Assembly: GCA_023399095.1 (NCBI GenBank) | Contig: JAEWQS010000029.1 | Span: 1-64,000 of the forward strand | Direction: 5' to 3' | Length of the DNA: 64,000 nucleotides | DNA from: Bacillota bacterium | GTDB taxonomy: Bacteria; Bacillota; Clostridia; Christensenellales; SZUA-584 | In this document: piece by piece, positions 1 to 8,106 of the stretch | Layout of the letters: each line of letters starts with the position of its first letter | Position numbering within the stretch: position 1 is the stretch's first letter | Notes under the pieces: generated by a model | The model's input: only the letters and a program-made list of their open reading frames with translations | The model's database searches: none | Told to the model about the DNA's origin: nothing | Program-made: the position numbers and the translations under genes

Positions 1-377
1 AAATTGCGCGCACGGTATACGAGAGCCTTGCGCTGAGCTACCGTGAAGCGTTTCAGGGCCTTGAGAAGCTCAAAAGCGGCAACATCGATGTGCTGCATAT
101 CGTGGGCGGCGGTGCGCGAAACATTCTTCTCAACCAGATCACGGCTGACGCGATCAAAAGCCCGGTGGTCGCCGGTCCGCATGAAGCGACAGCGATCGGC
201 AATCTCATGGTACAGGCGAAAGCATCGGGCGAAGTCAAGGATATTGCGGAAATGCGTGAAGTCATTCGTCATTCGTTTGATGTAAAAGTGTATGAGCCCA
301 AGGATACAGTGGTCTGGGATGAACAATTCGAAAAATATAAAGAAATAAAAGAACAAAACAAGAGCAGACAGCAATAA
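1..377 (+). CDS. Rhamnulokinase-like FGGY kinase, C-terminal end (5' partial)
   Basis: Open from the window edge (reading frame begins at base 3) to TAA at 375-377. The visible ~124 residues carry the C-terminal FGGY signature: LHIVGGGARNILLNQ, then TADA and AGPHEATAIGN, which matches the ADP/sugar-binding part of rhamnulokinases. The enzyme class phosphorylates a ketose such as L-rhamnulose at the expense of ATP in the cytoplasm. The next genes handle lyxose/xylulose-type sugars, so the true substrate could be another ketose. The N-terminal domain lies outside the window, so the substrate cannot be read. The family call is secure; the specific name is not. Confidence 0.85.
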   Translation, partial: IARTVYESLALSYREAFQGLEKLKSGNIDVLHIVGGGARNILLNQITADAIKSPVVAGPHEATAIGNLMVQAKASGEVKDIAEMREVIRHSFDVKVYEPKDTVVWDEQFEKYKEIKEQNKSRQQ

Positions 378-507
378 GTGGCATCAGCCCAAACAGGCTA
401 TCAAGAGAAATACAATAAGTATTGCAAATTCAATCAAGCCATGAAAGAGCTTTACAACACACTGTAGAAAACAGATATCAGAATATAAGTATATTGGGAG
501 GTATATC

Positions 508-1194
508 ATGAAGCGTTCACAAATCAATGCAGTCATACGTGAAATGGAGCAACTTATCGAAGAGCACCGCTTTGAATTACCGGCGTTTTGCAATTGGACA
601 CCGCAGGATTGGCAGAGCAAAAACAACGAATACGATGAAATCCGCGACAACATGCTGGGTTGGGACATCACGGATTTTGGGCTCGGTGATTTTGACAGCA
701 AAGGGTTTTCGCTCATCACGCTGCGTAACGGCAATCTGAAAATGAGCCAATACAATAAGCCGTATGCCGAAAAGCTGCTAATGCTGAGAGATGGACAGTA
801 TGCGCTCATGCATTTTCACTGGAGCAAGATGGAAGATATCATTAACCGTGGCGGCGGAAATGTATTGATTCGTGTTTATAATTCTCTTCCGGACGGTGAA
901 TTGGACAGGGAAAAGGATGTGACCATATATTCGGACGGGCGGTGCTATAAGGTGCCTGCGGGTACACAGGTAAAGGTTTGCCCCGGCGACAGTATCACAA
1001 TTATGCAAGGAATGTACCATGATTTCAGCGTTGAAGCGGGTACGGGCTCTGTGCTGCTGGGTGAAGTATCTATGTGCAATGATGACGTTAATGATAACCG
1101 GTTCTATGAACAAGCCGGGCGTTTTCCGGCAATTACGGAAGATGAACCGCCATACCGCTTTCTTTGTAATGAGTACCCTAAGGCAAACGGTTAA
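508..1194 (+). CDS. D-lyxose ketol-isomerase
   Basis: A 228-residue protein starting at ATG 508 behind GGGAGG at about 498. It matches the D-lyxose isomerase family (cupin fold, EC 5.3.1.15), which interconverts D-lyxose and D-xylulose and often accepts D-mannose. The N-terminal MKRSQINAVIREME is typical of the family. The cupin metal site is visible as HFHWSKMED (His102, His104, Glu109) with a later His171 in GMYHDF. Length is normal for the family. It sits between an FGGY kinase and an aldose-epimerase-like gene three bases downstream, which fits an aldose-to-ketose-phosphate pathway. No sign of damage. Confidence 0.93.
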   Translation: MKRSQINAVIREMEQLIEEHRFELPAFCNWTPQDWQSKNNEYDEIRDNMLGWDITDFGLGDFDSKGFSLITLRNGNLKMSQYNKPYAEKLLMLRDGQYALMHFHWSKMEDIINRGGGNVLIRVYNSLPDGELDREKDVTIYSDGRCYKVPAGTQVKVCPGDSITIMQGMYHDFSVEAGTGSVLLGEVSMCNDDVNDNRFYEQAGRFPAITEDEPPYRFLCNEYPKANG

Positions 1195-1197
1195 GTT

Positions 1198-2097
1198 ATG
1201 GAGATTGTTATTAGAAATGAGAGACTGACTGTCGTCATATCGGCGCTAGGTGCAGAATTACAGTCGATCAAAGACTCAGACGGAACAGAATATCTGTGGA
1301 ATGGCAATCGCAGCTATTGGGGAAATCGCGCCCCTAATCTTTTTCCTTATATCGGGCGGCTAACGCAAGAGACGTACAGGCTGGATGGGAAAGATTATCA
1401 TATGGGTATACACGGGTTTGCGGCCTGTAAACAGTTTGTTGTACAACGGATTGACGAGTTTGCCGTTGCATTTCATTTAGAAGATGATGAGTCAACACGA
1501 GTGATGTATCCGTTTCGTTTTGTGCTGGGCATTGAATACCGGTTGGAAAATGCATGCCTGAATATCACGTATACGGTGGAAAACAAAGGCCAGCGCACCA
1601 TGTATTTCGGGATTGGGGGTCACCCGGGATTTGCGCTGCCGTTTGAGAAGGGGCTTCAATTTGAAGACTACTACCTGAAGTTTGATGAGGCGGCTGCGCT
1701 TGTCCGCGTGGGATTCAGCGATACATGTTTTCGCACGGGTGAGACTAAGCCATTTTCGCTAAACAACGGACGATTGGATCTGGAACACTGCATGTTTGAT
1801 CAAGATGCCATTGTGCTGGAAAGTGCGGCGCGCAGTGTCGTGCTAATGAGCGATAAAGGAACGAAAGCCATACGTGTGACATATCCTGATATGCCTTATA
1901 TCGGTTTGTGGCATAGGTCAAGAACCATTGCTCCATATATTTGTGTTGAACCGTGGTCGTCGTTGCCGTCGCACGACGGTATAGTGGAGGATATTTCACA
2001 ACAAGAAGACCTTATCTGGCTTCCCGCAGGGGAGACCTACTGCAATAGTTGGTCAATTGATGTCATAGATGATATGGGAGAGAAACAATATGTTTGA
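1198..2097 (+). CDS. Aldose 1-epimerase family protein (LacX/YeaD-like)
   Basis: A 299-residue galactose-mutarotase-fold protein. It starts at ATG 1198, immediately after the lyxose isomerase stop. The N terminus (ISALGAELQSIK, EYLWNG, APNLFPYIGRL) and the GIGGHPGFALP motif are those of the LacX branch of the aldose-epimerase superfamily. The conserved His in GIHGF and in GGHPGF would serve as the catalytic pair, and WSSLPSHDG near the C terminus is also typical. Members interconvert anomers of aldoses or hexose phosphates in the cytoplasm; the exact sugar is not known. Its stop codon overlaps the start of the broken PfkB gene, so the two were translationally coupled. Confidence 0.88.
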   Translation: MEIVIRNERLTVVISALGAELQSIKDSDGTEYLWNGNRSYWGNRAPNLFPYIGRLTQETYRLDGKDYHMGIHGFAACKQFVVQRIDEFAVAFHLEDDESTRVMYPFRFVLGIEYRLENACLNITYTVENKGQRTMYFGIGGHPGFALPFEKGLQFEDYYLKFDEAAALVRVGFSDTCFRTGETKPFSLNNGRLDLEHCMFDQDAIVLESAARSVVLMSDKGTKAIRVTYPDMPYIGLWHRSRTIAPYICVEPWSSLPSHDGIVEDISQQEDLIWLPAGETYCNSWSIDVIDDMGEKQYV

Positions 2098-2251
2098 TGT
2101 GGTGGCTTTAGGAGAGTTGCTTATTGATTTTACGCATAGTGGTTACTCACCAAATGGTATGTTCCTGTTTGGACAGAAGGTGGCCAATGTGCTGAGCTCA
2201 CTTGCGCGATATGGTTTGAAAACATCTTTTATTGCTACACAAGCCCCTTAA
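2090..2251 (+). pseudogene. PfkB/fructokinase family kinase, truncated remnant
   Basis: The frame opens at ATG 2090, overlapping the epimerase stop, with GGGAGAG just upstream. It reads like the first ~50 residues of a PfkB carbohydrate kinase: FDVVALGELLIDFT, then SPNGMFLF, then ANVLSSLARYGLKTSFI. Two lesions are visible. The NPGGAP substrate loop expected between FGQ and ANVL is missing, which looks like a small in-frame deletion. All homology then stops near base 2235, before a stop at 2249-2251. The family is normally ~310-320 residues, so this cannot be an active kinase. The break lies about 130 bases before a tRNA 3' half, which suggests it was lost during integration or excision of an element. 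Confidence 0.85.
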
Positions 2252-2278
2252 GGGGTGGAGGCTTATTTATTTCGAACT

Positions 2279-2299
2279 GTGTGCCAATAGGTGTGCCAA
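2279..2299 (+). repeat. GTGTGCCAA direct repeat pair next to the tRNA fragment
   Basis: The 9-mer GTGTGCCAA occurs at 2279-2287 and again at 2291-2299, a 12-base spacing. A related GGTGTGCC occurs at 2494-2501, on the other side of the tRNA 3' half at 2381-2427. Short directly repeated arm-type sites flanking a core in a tRNA gene are typical of tyrosine-integrase attachment regions. That reading is inference; the repeats themselves are seen. Confidence 0.4.
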
Positions 2300-2380
2300 C
2301 GGATATTCATGACGTACATTATATGCATCATAAAACGATGAAAAAGCCCTTTATTATGCGTGTGATAGCAAAACATGCGA

Positions 2381-2427
2381 GACTTTTAATCAAGGTGTCC
2401 GGAGTTCGAATCTCCGGTGGGTCACCA
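2381..2427 (+). other. tRNA-Lys(TTT) 3' half, probable attachment-site scar
   Basis: The 47 bases run from the anticodon loop (CTTTTAA, anticodon TTT) through the anticodon-stem 3' strand, a T arm with perfect stem CGGAG/CTCCG and loop TTCGAAT, a 3' acceptor strand GTGGGTC, discriminator A and an encoded CCA. No complementary 5' acceptor strand, D arm or anticodon-stem 5' strand exists upstream, so this is not a functional tRNA. A breakpoint at the anticodon loop is typical of integrative elements that insert into tRNA genes and duplicate their 3' ends. A hairpin followed by a T-rich stretch (2432-2465) comes next, as after a normal tRNA gene. Confidence 0.75.
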
Positions 2428-2876
2428 AAAAAGTCCCGATGAATCCTGACGATTCGGCACTTTTATTTACCAATTTATACATTGTATGTCTCTGGTGTGC
2501 CTACAGCATATTTTTGCCGCCCGTAAGTAACGCTTCGGTCTTGCTCGCGGCGGCGATCCATGGGCTTTGCGCATGGATATATGAAATCGTGGCCTGTGTA
2601 CTTTGTTCAGAAAAATCATGTATAACAACAATATCTGATATATGCGTGCCGACAGCCTTGTGGCGTTGAATGCGTACGTCGGTCACTCGACCGACAGCAG
2701 AGCGAAGGAGCTTTCGTCATAGTGCATTATATCGGTACCGTTGGCGCCTCGCTTCTTAGTCATTCTTGCTCCTTTATTTAAAATGGCTGCTGGGTCCCAG
2801 AACCGGTATCCTCATTATCTTTATGACTAATTGGAGAACCGGGATCGCCAAAGCGCAACTCCCGGTTCCTAAAAAC
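2428..2876. other. Non-coding stretch without an intact gene
   Basis: About 450 bases between the tRNA fragment and the frameshifted CopZ gene. It contains the tRNA terminator-like hairpin, the third GGTGTGCC motif and the inverted repeat at 2836-2868. Only short frames with no recognisable product occur on either strand, for example 2501-2686 on the minus strand. It reads as decayed, possibly element-derived, sequence. Confidence 0.5.
2836..2868 (-). terminator. Inverted repeat, possible terminator of the metal operon
   Basis: A perfect 9-bp stem (GAACCGGGA at 2836-2844, TCCCGGTTC at 2860-2868) encloses a 15-base loop, just beyond the end of the minus-strand operon. Neither strand shows a strong T-run after it, so it may be a weak terminator or a 3' mRNA-protecting hairpin. 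Confidence 0.4.
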
Positions 2877-3085
2877 CTAACCAATAATGTCATAGCCCTG
2901 ATCTTCGATTTCGATTTTTATTTTTTCGAGCGTCGTTTTGCAGGGTCATACTCAACGGTAACAGTTTTGCTTTTTAAGTCCACAGAAACGTCGGTTACAC
3001 CAGGCAGTGCGCCTACCGAATTTCTCACGGCTTTCACGCAGTGTTCGCAGGACATGCCTTCGACATTCAAAATTGTTTTTTCCAT
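2877..3085 (-). pseudogene. copZ: CopZ-like copper chaperone with a one-base frameshift
   Basis: From ATG at 3085 (GAGGAGA ribosome site 9 bases upstream) the protein begins with an HMA domain, MEKTILNVEGMSCEHCVKAV, whose CxxC binds Cu(I). The original frame stops at 2918 after 55 residues, ending DPAKRRSKK. In the -1 alternative frame the missing C terminus is intact: TLEKIKIEIEDQGYDIIG, stop at 2877-2879. One extra A in the A4 run at 2936-2939 (shown as T on the plus strand) would restore a normal 69-residue CopZ. This is either a real inactivating deletion, a slippage site or a sequencing error. It is the last gene of the minus-strand metal cluster. Confidence 0.85.
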
Positions 3086-3145
3086 AGTAGTCTCCTCAAT
3101 TGGGTTATTGTAAATCAAATGGCTTCAGCAGCTTCCACACCTGCG

Positions 3146-3835
3146 TCATTTTCCGCCTTCTTCTACGGGAACTTGCGCGTATACCCAGCCCTCGACCTTC
3201 TCAGGATCAACGCCCGCCGCAGTCAGTGGTTCTGGATTCAGAACAAACACGATGTCTTTGTCCTGAACGCTGTTATCGTTGCTGTTGGTTTTCAAGTCCT
3301 TAGCCCACTCGAACATATTACCATCGCCCAACATGACGCCATAGTGGTCAAGAGCAGTATGATAGTTGATGGAAGCACGGTACTTGCCTACAATCTGTTC
3401 GTAGGCAGACAGCGGCGTGGGTTCTCCGCTATACTTGATTTTGTCTGTGCCGAGCTTTGTACCGACCATCAGCTTTTTACTTCCCATGCCGCCCGCCGTT
3501 TCACCTTCATAGAAAACGTAATTATCCGGCAGCTTGCTGGTATCCAGCCCTGCGTCAAGGAACGGCTGGGCGTCAAACTCGAGCATCACGTCATGGATTG
3601 GGCTTATGCTATAATCCTCGCTCCAAATGAAACGTGCCGAATCATCTGGCGCGGTTAGCGACCATCCGAAATTTGATTCATCAGCTTTCACGATATCTCC
3701 TGATGCATCCAGCACTGCTTTGAATGAAGCGATGGATTGCTGCCCGACCACATCCAGCTGTGCACAGGCGGCGAAAATCATAGATACCGCCGATCCTGCC
3801 AGCACCAGCGCGATTGTCTTCTTAATCTTTGCCAT
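3146..3835 (-). CDS. Lipoprotein of unknown function in the metal cluster
   Basis: A 229-residue protein. Its ATG shares one base with the stop of the ATPase fragment (TAATG), and AAGGAAG lies upstream, so translation is probably coupled. The N terminus is a lipoprotein signal: lysines, a hydrophobic run, then MIFAAC, putting the lipidated Cys at residue 23. The mature part begins AQLDVVGQQSIASFKAVLD and contains no motif that I recognise; no Cys or His cluster that would mark a metal site is obvious. It would be anchored outside the membrane. Position between copper ATPase and CopZ genes suggests a role in metal handling, which is inference from context only. Confidence 0.7.
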   Translation of the reverse strand: MAKIKKTIALVLAGSAVSMIFAACAQLDVVGQQSIASFKAVLDASGDIVKADESNFGWSLTAPDDSARFIWSEDYSISPIHDVMLEFDAQPFLDAGLDTSKLPDNYVFYEGETAGGMGSKKLMVGTKLGTDKIKYSGEPTPLSAYEQIVGKYRASINYHTALDHYGVMLGDGNMFEWAKDLKTNSNDNSVQDKDIVFVLNPEPLTAAGVDPEKVEGWVYAQVPVEEGGK

Positions 3836-4848
3836 TATACTGTCTTCCTTTCCCGGCTTATTGCCTTAAACCTTTTTAATCTCAGTGCGTTTGTCAGCAC
3901 AGATACGGAACTTAAACTCATGGCTGCCGCCGCAAATATCGGATTGAGCAGCGGGCCGCCGAATATATAAAGTAGACCGGCTGCGATGGGAATCCCGATA
4001 ACGTTATATCCGAACGCCCAGAATAGGTTCTGCTTGATATTGCGGATGGTTCTTTTGCTAAGATTGATGGCTGTCGGTACATCCATCAAGTCCGAGCGCA
4101 TCAGCACGATGTCCGCAGACTCCATTGCCACGTCAGTGCCGGAGCCGATGGCGATGCCGATATTCGCTTGGATCAGCGCAGGCGCGTCGTTGATGCCGTC
4201 GCCCACCATAGCCACCGTCCTGCCTTCACTTTGCAGCTTTTTGACCTCATTGGATTTATCCTGCGGCAGCACCTCAGCCAGCACCCTGTCGATGCCCACC
4301 TGGCGGGCAATGGCCGCGGCGATCTTCTTGTTGTCGCCGGTAATCATCGCCACTTCAATGCCCATGCTGTGCAGGCTTTCAATAGCCGCACGGCTGCTTT
4401 GCTTCACGACGTCCGCCACCGCGATGATAACCGCCAGCCCTCCGTCTATCGCGATATACATCGGCGTTTTGCCTTCTTCTGCAAGTTGATCGGAGGCTTC
4501 CGCCCATTCAGAGAGTGAAATGCTCCTTTCATCCATTAGCTTACGGTTTCCGGCCAGTACCGCTCTGCCGCTGACAGTTCCCTGAATACCACGTCCGGTA
4601 ATGGCTTCAAAGTTGTCCACTTTCAAAAGCCCCAACCCTTTATCTTGAGCACCATGCACAATGGCTTGGCCGAGCGGATGCTCCGAGCCTTTTTCTGCCG
4701 ACGCCGCGATCTTCAGCAACTCATTCGGGTCAGCGCCCCTTGGTACAAGCACATCGGTGACGGTGGGCTTGCCTTCGGTGATGGTACCGGTTTTGTCAAA
4801 CACAATGGTATTGATCTTGTGTGTGCTTTCCAGTGCTTCAGACGGCCA
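3835..4848 (-). pseudogene. copA: Copper P1B-ATPase (CopA), C-terminal fragment
   Basis: The frame matches only the second half of a copper-exporting P-type ATPase. It runs from residues just before the phosphorylation site (EALESTHKINTIVFDKTGT) through the nucleotide domain (GKTP, MITGDN, MVGDGINDAPAL) to the last two membrane helices with the metal-site motif MSLSSVSVLTN. The HMA domains, the first six helices with CPC and the actuator domain are absent, roughly 450-500 residues. Homology begins exactly where the upstream SafE fusion gene stops (4851-4853). A GTG at 4803 could start a 322-residue protein, but it could not transport copper. The junction looks like a deletion or recombination between two metal genes. 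Confidence 0.85.
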
Positions 4849-4850
4849 TA

Positions 4851-6740
4851 TCAGTGTTTCATATTGGCTACTTCCTTTTTTATGGCTGTAATGTCCACCG
4901 TATCAATTTCATCCACCACTTTAAAATAACCATAGAATGCGTTGTCCCCTGTGGAGAAGTCGAAGCTGCTGGTGGGAGAGAAGAACAGTTGGTTGTCACC
5001 TTTAGTAAGCGAAAGCTGCGCGGCATAACCGGGGACCAACAATTCTACATTTTCCGAAAGAAAATTCTTTATATTCCATTTAACATCTAAGCCCGATTCG
5101 ACGATCACAACTGCGGGACTGAAACCGTCTTCGTTCAGTTCGATCGTGACTTCCTGAACTGGATAACCCTCGTATGTTGTTTCCTTAGAGACAACAACGT
5201 TATCGACAGGGATTTGATATCCCGCTGGAACCGGCTCGGAGATGCCTGAGTCAACTTCACCATCAGTTCCATCATAATCGTTTGCGGACGGCATATCTGT
5301 ACCAGCTGTAGACGCTGCGCCCTCTTCCGTTACAGTGATGGAGCTGCGTATCATGCCCATCCAACAGCTGTAAGGAAATGTCCCCGCCTTTACCGGTGTA
5401 AACTCGATGATATTCTCACCCGGCTTAAACTCATACTCAATACCATACTCAGGAATGAATATCCTGTTGTTACAGCCGTTTATACTGCCTTCCGGCGCGT
5501 CGATCGTCCATTTGACGGGTATATCAGCTTGCACGGTAATAGCCGGATACCTGCCGGACGACAGCTCGGATTTAACAATCTGTACGCCGTCCTCGATAGT
5601 CGAATCCGGGGCTTGTACGGCTACATTGGCGCTTTGCGGCACGACTGATGCCAATGAAAGGCCTGACAGCCCCCACCCCTGCGAGACCATGGATAGACCA
5701 AGCACTGCGACCAGAACCGCGCCCGCTACCATTACCTTTTGAGTGAATTTTTTGCTCAGTATTGAACTCAGCGCACCCAAGCCAAACATAAGAGGTACGG
5801 TACCCAAGCTGAACAGCAGCATGGACAAGGCGCCGGCAAACGGGCTGCCGGTTGAGAGGGCATAAATCTGCATGGCCTGTAAAGGCCCGCATGGCATCAA
5901 TCCATTCAGAAGCCCCACAACCAAAGGACAATTACTTTTGGATTTTCCGGTATTTATTTTCCGGGCGAAGATTTTGGGCATTCTTGGAGTTAGTTTACGA
6001 AGCCACGGGAAAATGCCGAGCATATTCACGCCCATGATAACCATAAACACGCCTGCGACAAGTTTTAAAACACCCTGCGCCGTGTTTGAAAAGTTGATTG
6101 CCGAACCCAATGCTCCGACAATGAACCCCACAACCGTATATGAAATGACCCTGCCCAAGTTATATAGAAACGCTGGCCGGAGCGCCGCAGTGCGATTGTC
6201 TCGCTTTAAAGCGCGTTTGCCGTGAGCGATATCACGGCTGGAAACCGTAATGCGATTGTTACCAGCGGCTGGATTTGTTTCTTCACGACTATCGCTTCTT
6301 GGTATACATTGAGACAGATTGATGCCGCCGCACATCGCCACACAGTGAACGGATGTAATAAGGCCAATAACAAAAAGCATTCTATAACCCATATTGGTCT
6401 GCGCCAATTGAGTGGGAACCAGAAGGTTCAAAATACCGAATTGCTCGAGTATGACATATAAAGCAGCAATGATAATGAGAAAACCAACAGCACGCCGTGC
6501 GTTTGGTTTTTGCCGCGAGTTGTTTACCTGGTACCCAAGCTTTTGAATTATCAAGACGATATTATTTTGAGAAATCGCATCCGGGTCGTAAGCCACGGTC
6601 GCTGTACCGGCGATATAGCTTATATCTGCTCTTAAAATGCCAACAGTGTTACGCAATTTTTTCTCAATTTTGTTCTGACAACTGGTACATGTCATACCAT
6701 CAACATGTAGTACCTCAGTCTTTGTTTTGCCAGTCTCCAT
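4851..6740 (-). CDS. HMA-SafE-cupredoxin fusion membrane protein
   Basis: A 629-residue protein with ATG at 6740 behind AGGAGG. Domains in order: an HMA metal-binding domain (residues ~8-72, GMTCTSC with Cys18/Cys21), a membrane helix, a TauE/SafE (DsbD/CcdA-like) core of about six helices with HCVAMCGG and GLLNGLMPCGP, then an extracellular cupredoxin-like domain whose candidate copper ligands are Cys in NGCNN and Cys/Met in YSCWMGM. A second cupredoxin-like beta domain near the C terminus lacks obvious ligands. Such architectures are known in Clostridia beside copper or mercury ATPases and are thought to move electrons or metal across the membrane. It heads the minus-strand metal operon. 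Confidence 0.85.
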   Translation of the reverse strand: METGKTKTEVLHVDGMTCTSCQNKIEKKLRNTVGILRADISYIAGTATVAYDPDAISQNNIVLIIQKLGYQVNNSRQKPNARRAVGFLIIIAALYVILEQFGILNLLVPTQLAQTNMGYRMLFVIGLITSVHCVAMCGGINLSQCIPRSDSREETNPAAGNNRITVSSRDIAHGKRALKRDNRTAALRPAFLYNLGRVISYTVVGFIVGALGSAINFSNTAQGVLKLVAGVFMVIMGVNMLGIFPWLRKLTPRMPKIFARKINTGKSKSNCPLVVGLLNGLMPCGPLQAMQIYALSTGSPFAGALSMLLFSLGTVPLMFGLGALSSILSKKFTQKVMVAGAVLVAVLGLSMVSQGWGLSGLSLASVVPQSANVAVQAPDSTIEDGVQIVKSELSSGRYPAITVQADIPVKWTIDAPEGSINGCNNRIFIPEYGIEYEFKPGENIIEFTPVKAGTFPYSCWMGMIRSSITVTEEGAASTAGTDMPSANDYDGTDGEVDSGISEPVPAGYQIPVDNVVVSKETTYEGYPVQEVTIELNEDGFSPAVVIVESGLDVKWNIKNFLSENVELLVPGYAAQLSLTKGDNQLFFSPTSSFDFSTGDNAFYGYFKVVDEIDTVDITAIKKEVANMKH

Positions 6741-7081
6741 AAAGAACCTCCTATTAAACTTGAACTATAGAATAGCGAGAAGTTATGTAGAAATTATGGA
6801 GTATAAAATAATTCATGATTTATTCATGTTCAAAGTATTTATACTGCTTATTTATTTACCAGCTGTTATATATCGGACGTGGTAACAAAACAGGGCAAAG
6901 AAAACCCTTGCCCTTAGGTTCCATTTATCCTTTGTATTTCATGTTTAAACTGTATCACATCTATGTGGAGATTTTAGAGAGGTTAATGTCCAATCCAATT
7001 TAATAATTTTTTCTGACTTCATAAAAACTCCATAACTGTTTGGTATGATTCAATTACATTATAAAAAGGCGGAAATAAACT
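6741..7081. promoter_or_regulatory. Divergent intergenic region of the metal cluster
   Basis: About 340 AT-rich bases separate the two divergent metal-related genes, so promoters for both must lie here. The 9-mer ACTCCATAA occurs on the plus strand at about 7028-7036 and in the same sense on the minus strand near 6795-6803. That placement, one copy facing each gene, would suit a shared regulator site. No promoter pair with good spacing stands out. Confidence 0.35.
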
Positions 7082-7648
7082 ATGGCGACCAAAAAGAAAT
7101 CTAAAATGAAATTAAAGAAAACAACGATCATTCTTGCTCTTGCTTTTATCATTGTGGCTGTCGGTGTGGCAGGTTACATATTGATAAACGGGAAAGATGA
7201 CAACTCGAGTATCGCTGCGGTGATTCCCGAAGACAAGAAAACTGCAGAAACAACGCAAAGCAGTGAAGCTGCCGTTTACCAGTCAGAGGGTATCACAATT
7301 GATAAAAATGCGGTCACTGAAGAAGCTGCTTTTTATCCTTATCAATCTGGTGAAACTTATATGGAAGTGATCGCGATTCGTGCGAGCGACGGGACGGTAA
7401 GGACGGCTTTTAACACGTGTCAGGTCTGTTTTGACTCGGGACGCGGCTTTTATAAGCAGGATGGCGACGTGCTTGTCTGCCAAAACTGCGGAAACCGGTT
7501 CACAATTGATCAGATTGAAGTGGTCAAAGGCGGATGCAATCCGGTCCCCATATTCGAGAATGATAAAACGGAAACTGATGATCAGGTTATAATTACTGAT
7601 GAAGTGATGGCGGATTACAGCGCATTGTTCGGTAAATGGAAAAGATAG
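7082..7648 (+). CDS. DUF2318 membrane-anchored protein
   Basis: A 188-residue protein. A lysine-rich N terminus is followed by a single membrane helix (residues ~14-36) and a long Ser/Glu/Thr linker. The soluble domain has TAFNTCQVCFDSGRGFY, LVCQNCGNRF and VVKGGCNPVPI, the CxxC/CxxC/GGC pattern of DUF2318. That domain is found next to iron or copper uptake and SafE-type membrane proteins and probably binds metal or an Fe-S/heme group outside the membrane. It is transcribed away from the SafE fusion gene, so the two share a regulatory region. Ribosome site AAGGCGG and start ATG 7082 are convincing. Substrate unknown. Confidence 0.8.
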   Translation: MATKKKSKMKLKKTTIILALAFIIVAVGVAGYILINGKDDNSSIAAVIPEDKKTAETTQSSEAAVYQSEGITIDKNAVTEEAAFYPYQSGETYMEVIAIRASDGTVRTAFNTCQVCFDSGRGFYKQDGDVLVCQNCGNRFTIDQIEVVKGGCNPVPIFENDKTETDDQVIITDEVMADYSALFGKWKR

Positions 7649-7719
7649 GAGTAACACAAGGAGGCAGACCTTGTGGCCCCGGGGCGGCGGCAGCTGCGGT
7701 TAAAGAAAGGGTGGTTTTA

Positions 7720-8074
7720 TGTTTAAGAAACTGGAAATAGAAGATTGATAATTACTTGAAACGTTTAGCGGAGATCAACGAGCAGTCGTTTGGCAAACAG
7801 AAGCTTGATTGCTGTGACCTCAATAAAAACAACAAAGCAAAGCCGCACATTGAATGAGGCCGACACAAAGCCATAAAACAATCGCGGCTTTCGGCATCCG
7901 GTGCAGTTATCTGGCCAAACTAATAGAGTGCTGAACGAGCTGGACTGTCTGATTGGTTGTCTATGACGTTTACCGAACTTGTCATGCTGAGCCGACTGCA
8001 GCACCGATGGACAACGCACAAGAGAGCGAAGCTTATGGCTCGGATGATGTGCTTATGGAATCCTTTGAGCCTTA
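7720..8074 (+). pseudogene. Degenerate coding remnant, product not recognised
   Basis: The stretch between DUF2318 and the response regulator starts with ATG 7720 behind AAAGGGTGG but stops after MFKKLEIED. Downstream, different frames in turn give protein-like runs broken by stops, such as LKRLAEINEQSFGKQKLD and RVLNELDCLIGCL. This looks like a gene with several frameshifts and stops. I cannot assign the parent family. Confidence 0.35.
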
Positions 8075-8106
8075 GGCGGTTCAAGAACATATAGCAGAGG
8101 AAACCT

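Noticed and set aside
2381..2427. Functional tRNA-Lys gene
   Set aside because: No 5' acceptor strand, D arm or anticodon-stem 5' strand lies upstream.
2301..2440. An open frame reading through the tRNA fragment (VHYMHHKTMKKPFIMRVI...), which might be an integrase tail
   Set aside because: It has no integrase motif and no upstream homology. It may be the very end of a lost gene, but it cannot be supported as a feature.
2439..2669. 76-residue plus-strand frame
   Set aside because: No ribosome site and no protein-like pattern; it lies in decayed sequence.
3041..3658. 205-residue frame on the plus strand
   Set aside because: It is the antisense shadow of the lipoprotein gene, which has signal peptide, ribosome site and operon context.
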